Source: Dehalococcoidia bacterium (GTDB taxonomy: Bacteria; Chloroflexota; Dehalococcoidia; UBA3495). Taken from it: a stretch of 14,575 bases of DNA. The notes below the pieces were generated by a model that saw only the letters and a program-made list of their open reading frames with translations, had not been told where the DNA came from and did not search any database. Numbering within the stretch: the stretch's first letter is position 1; each line of letters opens with the position of its first letter. Both the position numbers and the translations under genes were made by a program. The stretch covers positions 1 to 14,575 of the forward strand of contig JAPKDE010000046.1 of NCBI GenBank assembly GCA_028822675.1, given 5' to 3'. Of this stretch, positions 13,477 through 14,575 are shown piece by piece.

Positions 13477-14575
13477 ATGAAATTGTGCTTCTTTCACCTG
13501 ATGCCCTATCAGGACCTGCCCGATAGCTTCGAGAAAGATTATCACAGCGTGTGGGTGGACGCACCCAACTCCCTTTTTGACCCTAAAAAAGCCCACCACA
13601 TGTACAACGATTTTCTCGACGAACTAGAATACGCCGAGAAGATGGGCTTTGACGCCATCTGCGTGAATGAGCACCACAACAACGCGTACGGCATGATGCC
13701 CTCGCCCAATTTGATGGCCTCAGCCATGATCAGGGCCACTTCTAAAGCAGCGGTGGTTGTGCTCGGAAACAGCCTGGCCCTCTACAACCCGCCCATCCGT
13801 GTGGCCGAGGAAATGGCCATGATGGACGTGATGAGCGGAGGCAGGCTGATTGCAGGCTTCCCGCTGGGCACGGCCATGGACACCATCTTTGGTTACGGCC
13901 AAGTACCGGTCACCCTGCGAGAGAAATACACCGAGGCGCATGATCTGGTCATAAAGGCCTGGAAGGAACGGGAGCCGTTTTCCTTCAATGGCAAGTACAC
14001 CCAACTCCGCTACGTGAACATCTGGCCCAGGCCCTACCAGCAGCCTCATCCGCCCATCTGGGTGCCTGGCAGCGGCAGCCTCGAGACGTGGGACTGGACC
14101 ATCGACAACGACTACGTCTATTGCTACCTGAGTTATTCCGGCTACAAGGTGGGCAAAACCATCATGGACGGGTTCTGGGACGAGATGGAACGCAAGGGCA
14201 AAGAATTTAATCCTTACCACGCCGGGTTCCTGCAGATTGTTGCGGTTTCCGAGACCGACGAGCAAGCCAAGGAATACAAGGATGCCATCGAGTATTTCTT
14301 CAAGAAGAGCCTGCATATCCCCGCCGGGTTCGGCAACCCGCCCGGCTACCGATCGGTGAAGACAAACTCATCCCTGGCAGGCTCATCAACGATGGACTCC
14401 CGCACCAAGCAGCTCAAAGACTTCACCTGGGAAGACTATTTGGAGGCCGGCAACGTCATTGTGGGCAGCCCGGAGACCGTCCGGCAGGAATTGACCCACG
14501 CCGTAAAGGAACTGCGCGTGGGCAACCTAATGCTATTGCTTCAGTTTGGCGACATGCCCAAGGAACTGGCCCTGA
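13477..14575 (+). CDS. Luciferase-like (LLM class) flavin-dependent monooxygenase, partial
   Basis: A bacterial-luciferase-type (beta/alpha)8 barrel enzyme that uses FMN or F420 with oxygen or a two-electron cofactor to oxidise an organic substrate. The 366 visible codons stay open to the last base: the window ends inside the frame ...MPKELAL, so the final tga is out of frame and the stop lies beyond. Motifs are FLDELEYAEKMGFDAICVNEHHN, the N-terminal barrel block; VVLGNSLALYNPPIRVAEEMAMMDVMSGGRLIAGFPLG, with the nucleotide/phosphate region; and PRPYQQPHPPIWVPGSGS and VIVGSPETVRQEL near the end. AGGA stands ahead of the ATG at 13477. It is divergent from the isomerase-type gene across 147 bases. 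The substrate is unknown; such enzymes are often numerous in SAR202-like genomes. Confidence 0.88.
   Translation, partial: MKLCFFHLMPYQDLPDSFEKDYHSVWVDAPNSLFDPKKAHHMYNDFLDELEYAEKMGFDAICVNEHHNNAYGMMPSPNLMASAMIRATSKAAVVVLGNSLALYNPPIRVAEEMAMMDVMSGGRLIAGFPLGTAMDTIFGYGQVPVTLREKYTEAHDLVIKAWKEREPFSFNGKYTQLRYVNIWPRPYQQPHPPIWVPGSGSLETWDWTIDNDYVYCYLSYSGYKVGKTIMDGFWDEMERKGKEFNPYHAGFLQIVAVSETDEQAKEYKDAIEYFFKKSLHIPAGFGNPPGYRSVKTNSSLAGSSTMDSRTKQLKDFTWEDYLEAGNVIVGSPETVRQELTHAVKELRVGNLMLLLQFGDMPKELAL

Noticed and set aside
13720..14316. Minus-strand open frame of 198 codons
   Set aside because: It is a shadow of the luciferase-like monooxygenase, whose family motifs are clear on the plus strand.

Overview
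The window looks like a housekeeping-plus-accessory stretch of a free-living bacterium. My best guess is a marine, SAR202-like Dehalococcoidia (Chloroflexota). That is an inference from gene content: a 7Fe ferredoxin, a mitochondrial-type aconitase, an oxygen-era haem enzyme (ChdC type), a luciferase-like flavin monooxygenase, a stand-alone amidating-lyase-like propeller, a ComB-family phosphatase and DinB-superfamily proteins. GC content looks moderate by eye. No marker gene here settles the taxonomy. I see no phage, transposase, CRISPR array or integrase.

Left part (1-4437, minus strand). A run of genes reads right to left: tRNA-Ser(GCU), miaB, nadA, nadC and a small DinB-family protein. 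miaB and nadA overlap by one base (TAATG) and are surely co-transcribed. nadC follows after 189 bases that contain a hairpin and a near-perfect 18-base palindrome. NadA and NadC give two consecutive steps of de novo NAD synthesis; the aspartate-oxidising step (nadB or an aspartate dehydrogenase) is not in the window.

Middle part (4438-9083). Three plus-strand units follow, separated by clear terminators: an Lrp/AsnC regulator with a near-consensus promoter, a 7Fe ferredoxin (fdxA) with an extended -10 promoter and strong terminator, and an aconitase with a long structured leader. The aconitase converges on a ChdC/HemQ-type coproheme decarboxylase, and a perfect hairpin with U-runs on both strands serves both. 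MiaB, NadA, ferredoxin, aconitase and ChdC together form a conspicuous Fe-S/haem neighbourhood.

Right part (9084-14575). A six-bladed propeller protein with the metal-site pattern of peptidyl-alpha-hydroxyglycine amidating lyase is followed by a two-hairpin, repeat-like element and then a ComB (2-phosphosulfolactate phosphatase) family gene. ComB meets a minus-strand FAD-dependent D-amino-acid/glycine-oxidase-type enzyme with only four bases between stop codons. Behind it lies a minus-strand mycothiol-dependent maleylpyruvate isomerase-type protein, divergent from a luciferase-like flavin monooxygenase whose frame runs off the right edge.

I did not find a clearly new multi-gene system. The most interesting items are the intact lyase-type metal site in a leaderless propeller protein, the two-hairpin element at 10418-10462, the paired hairpins ahead of nadA and nadC, and the structured leader of the aconitase gene.
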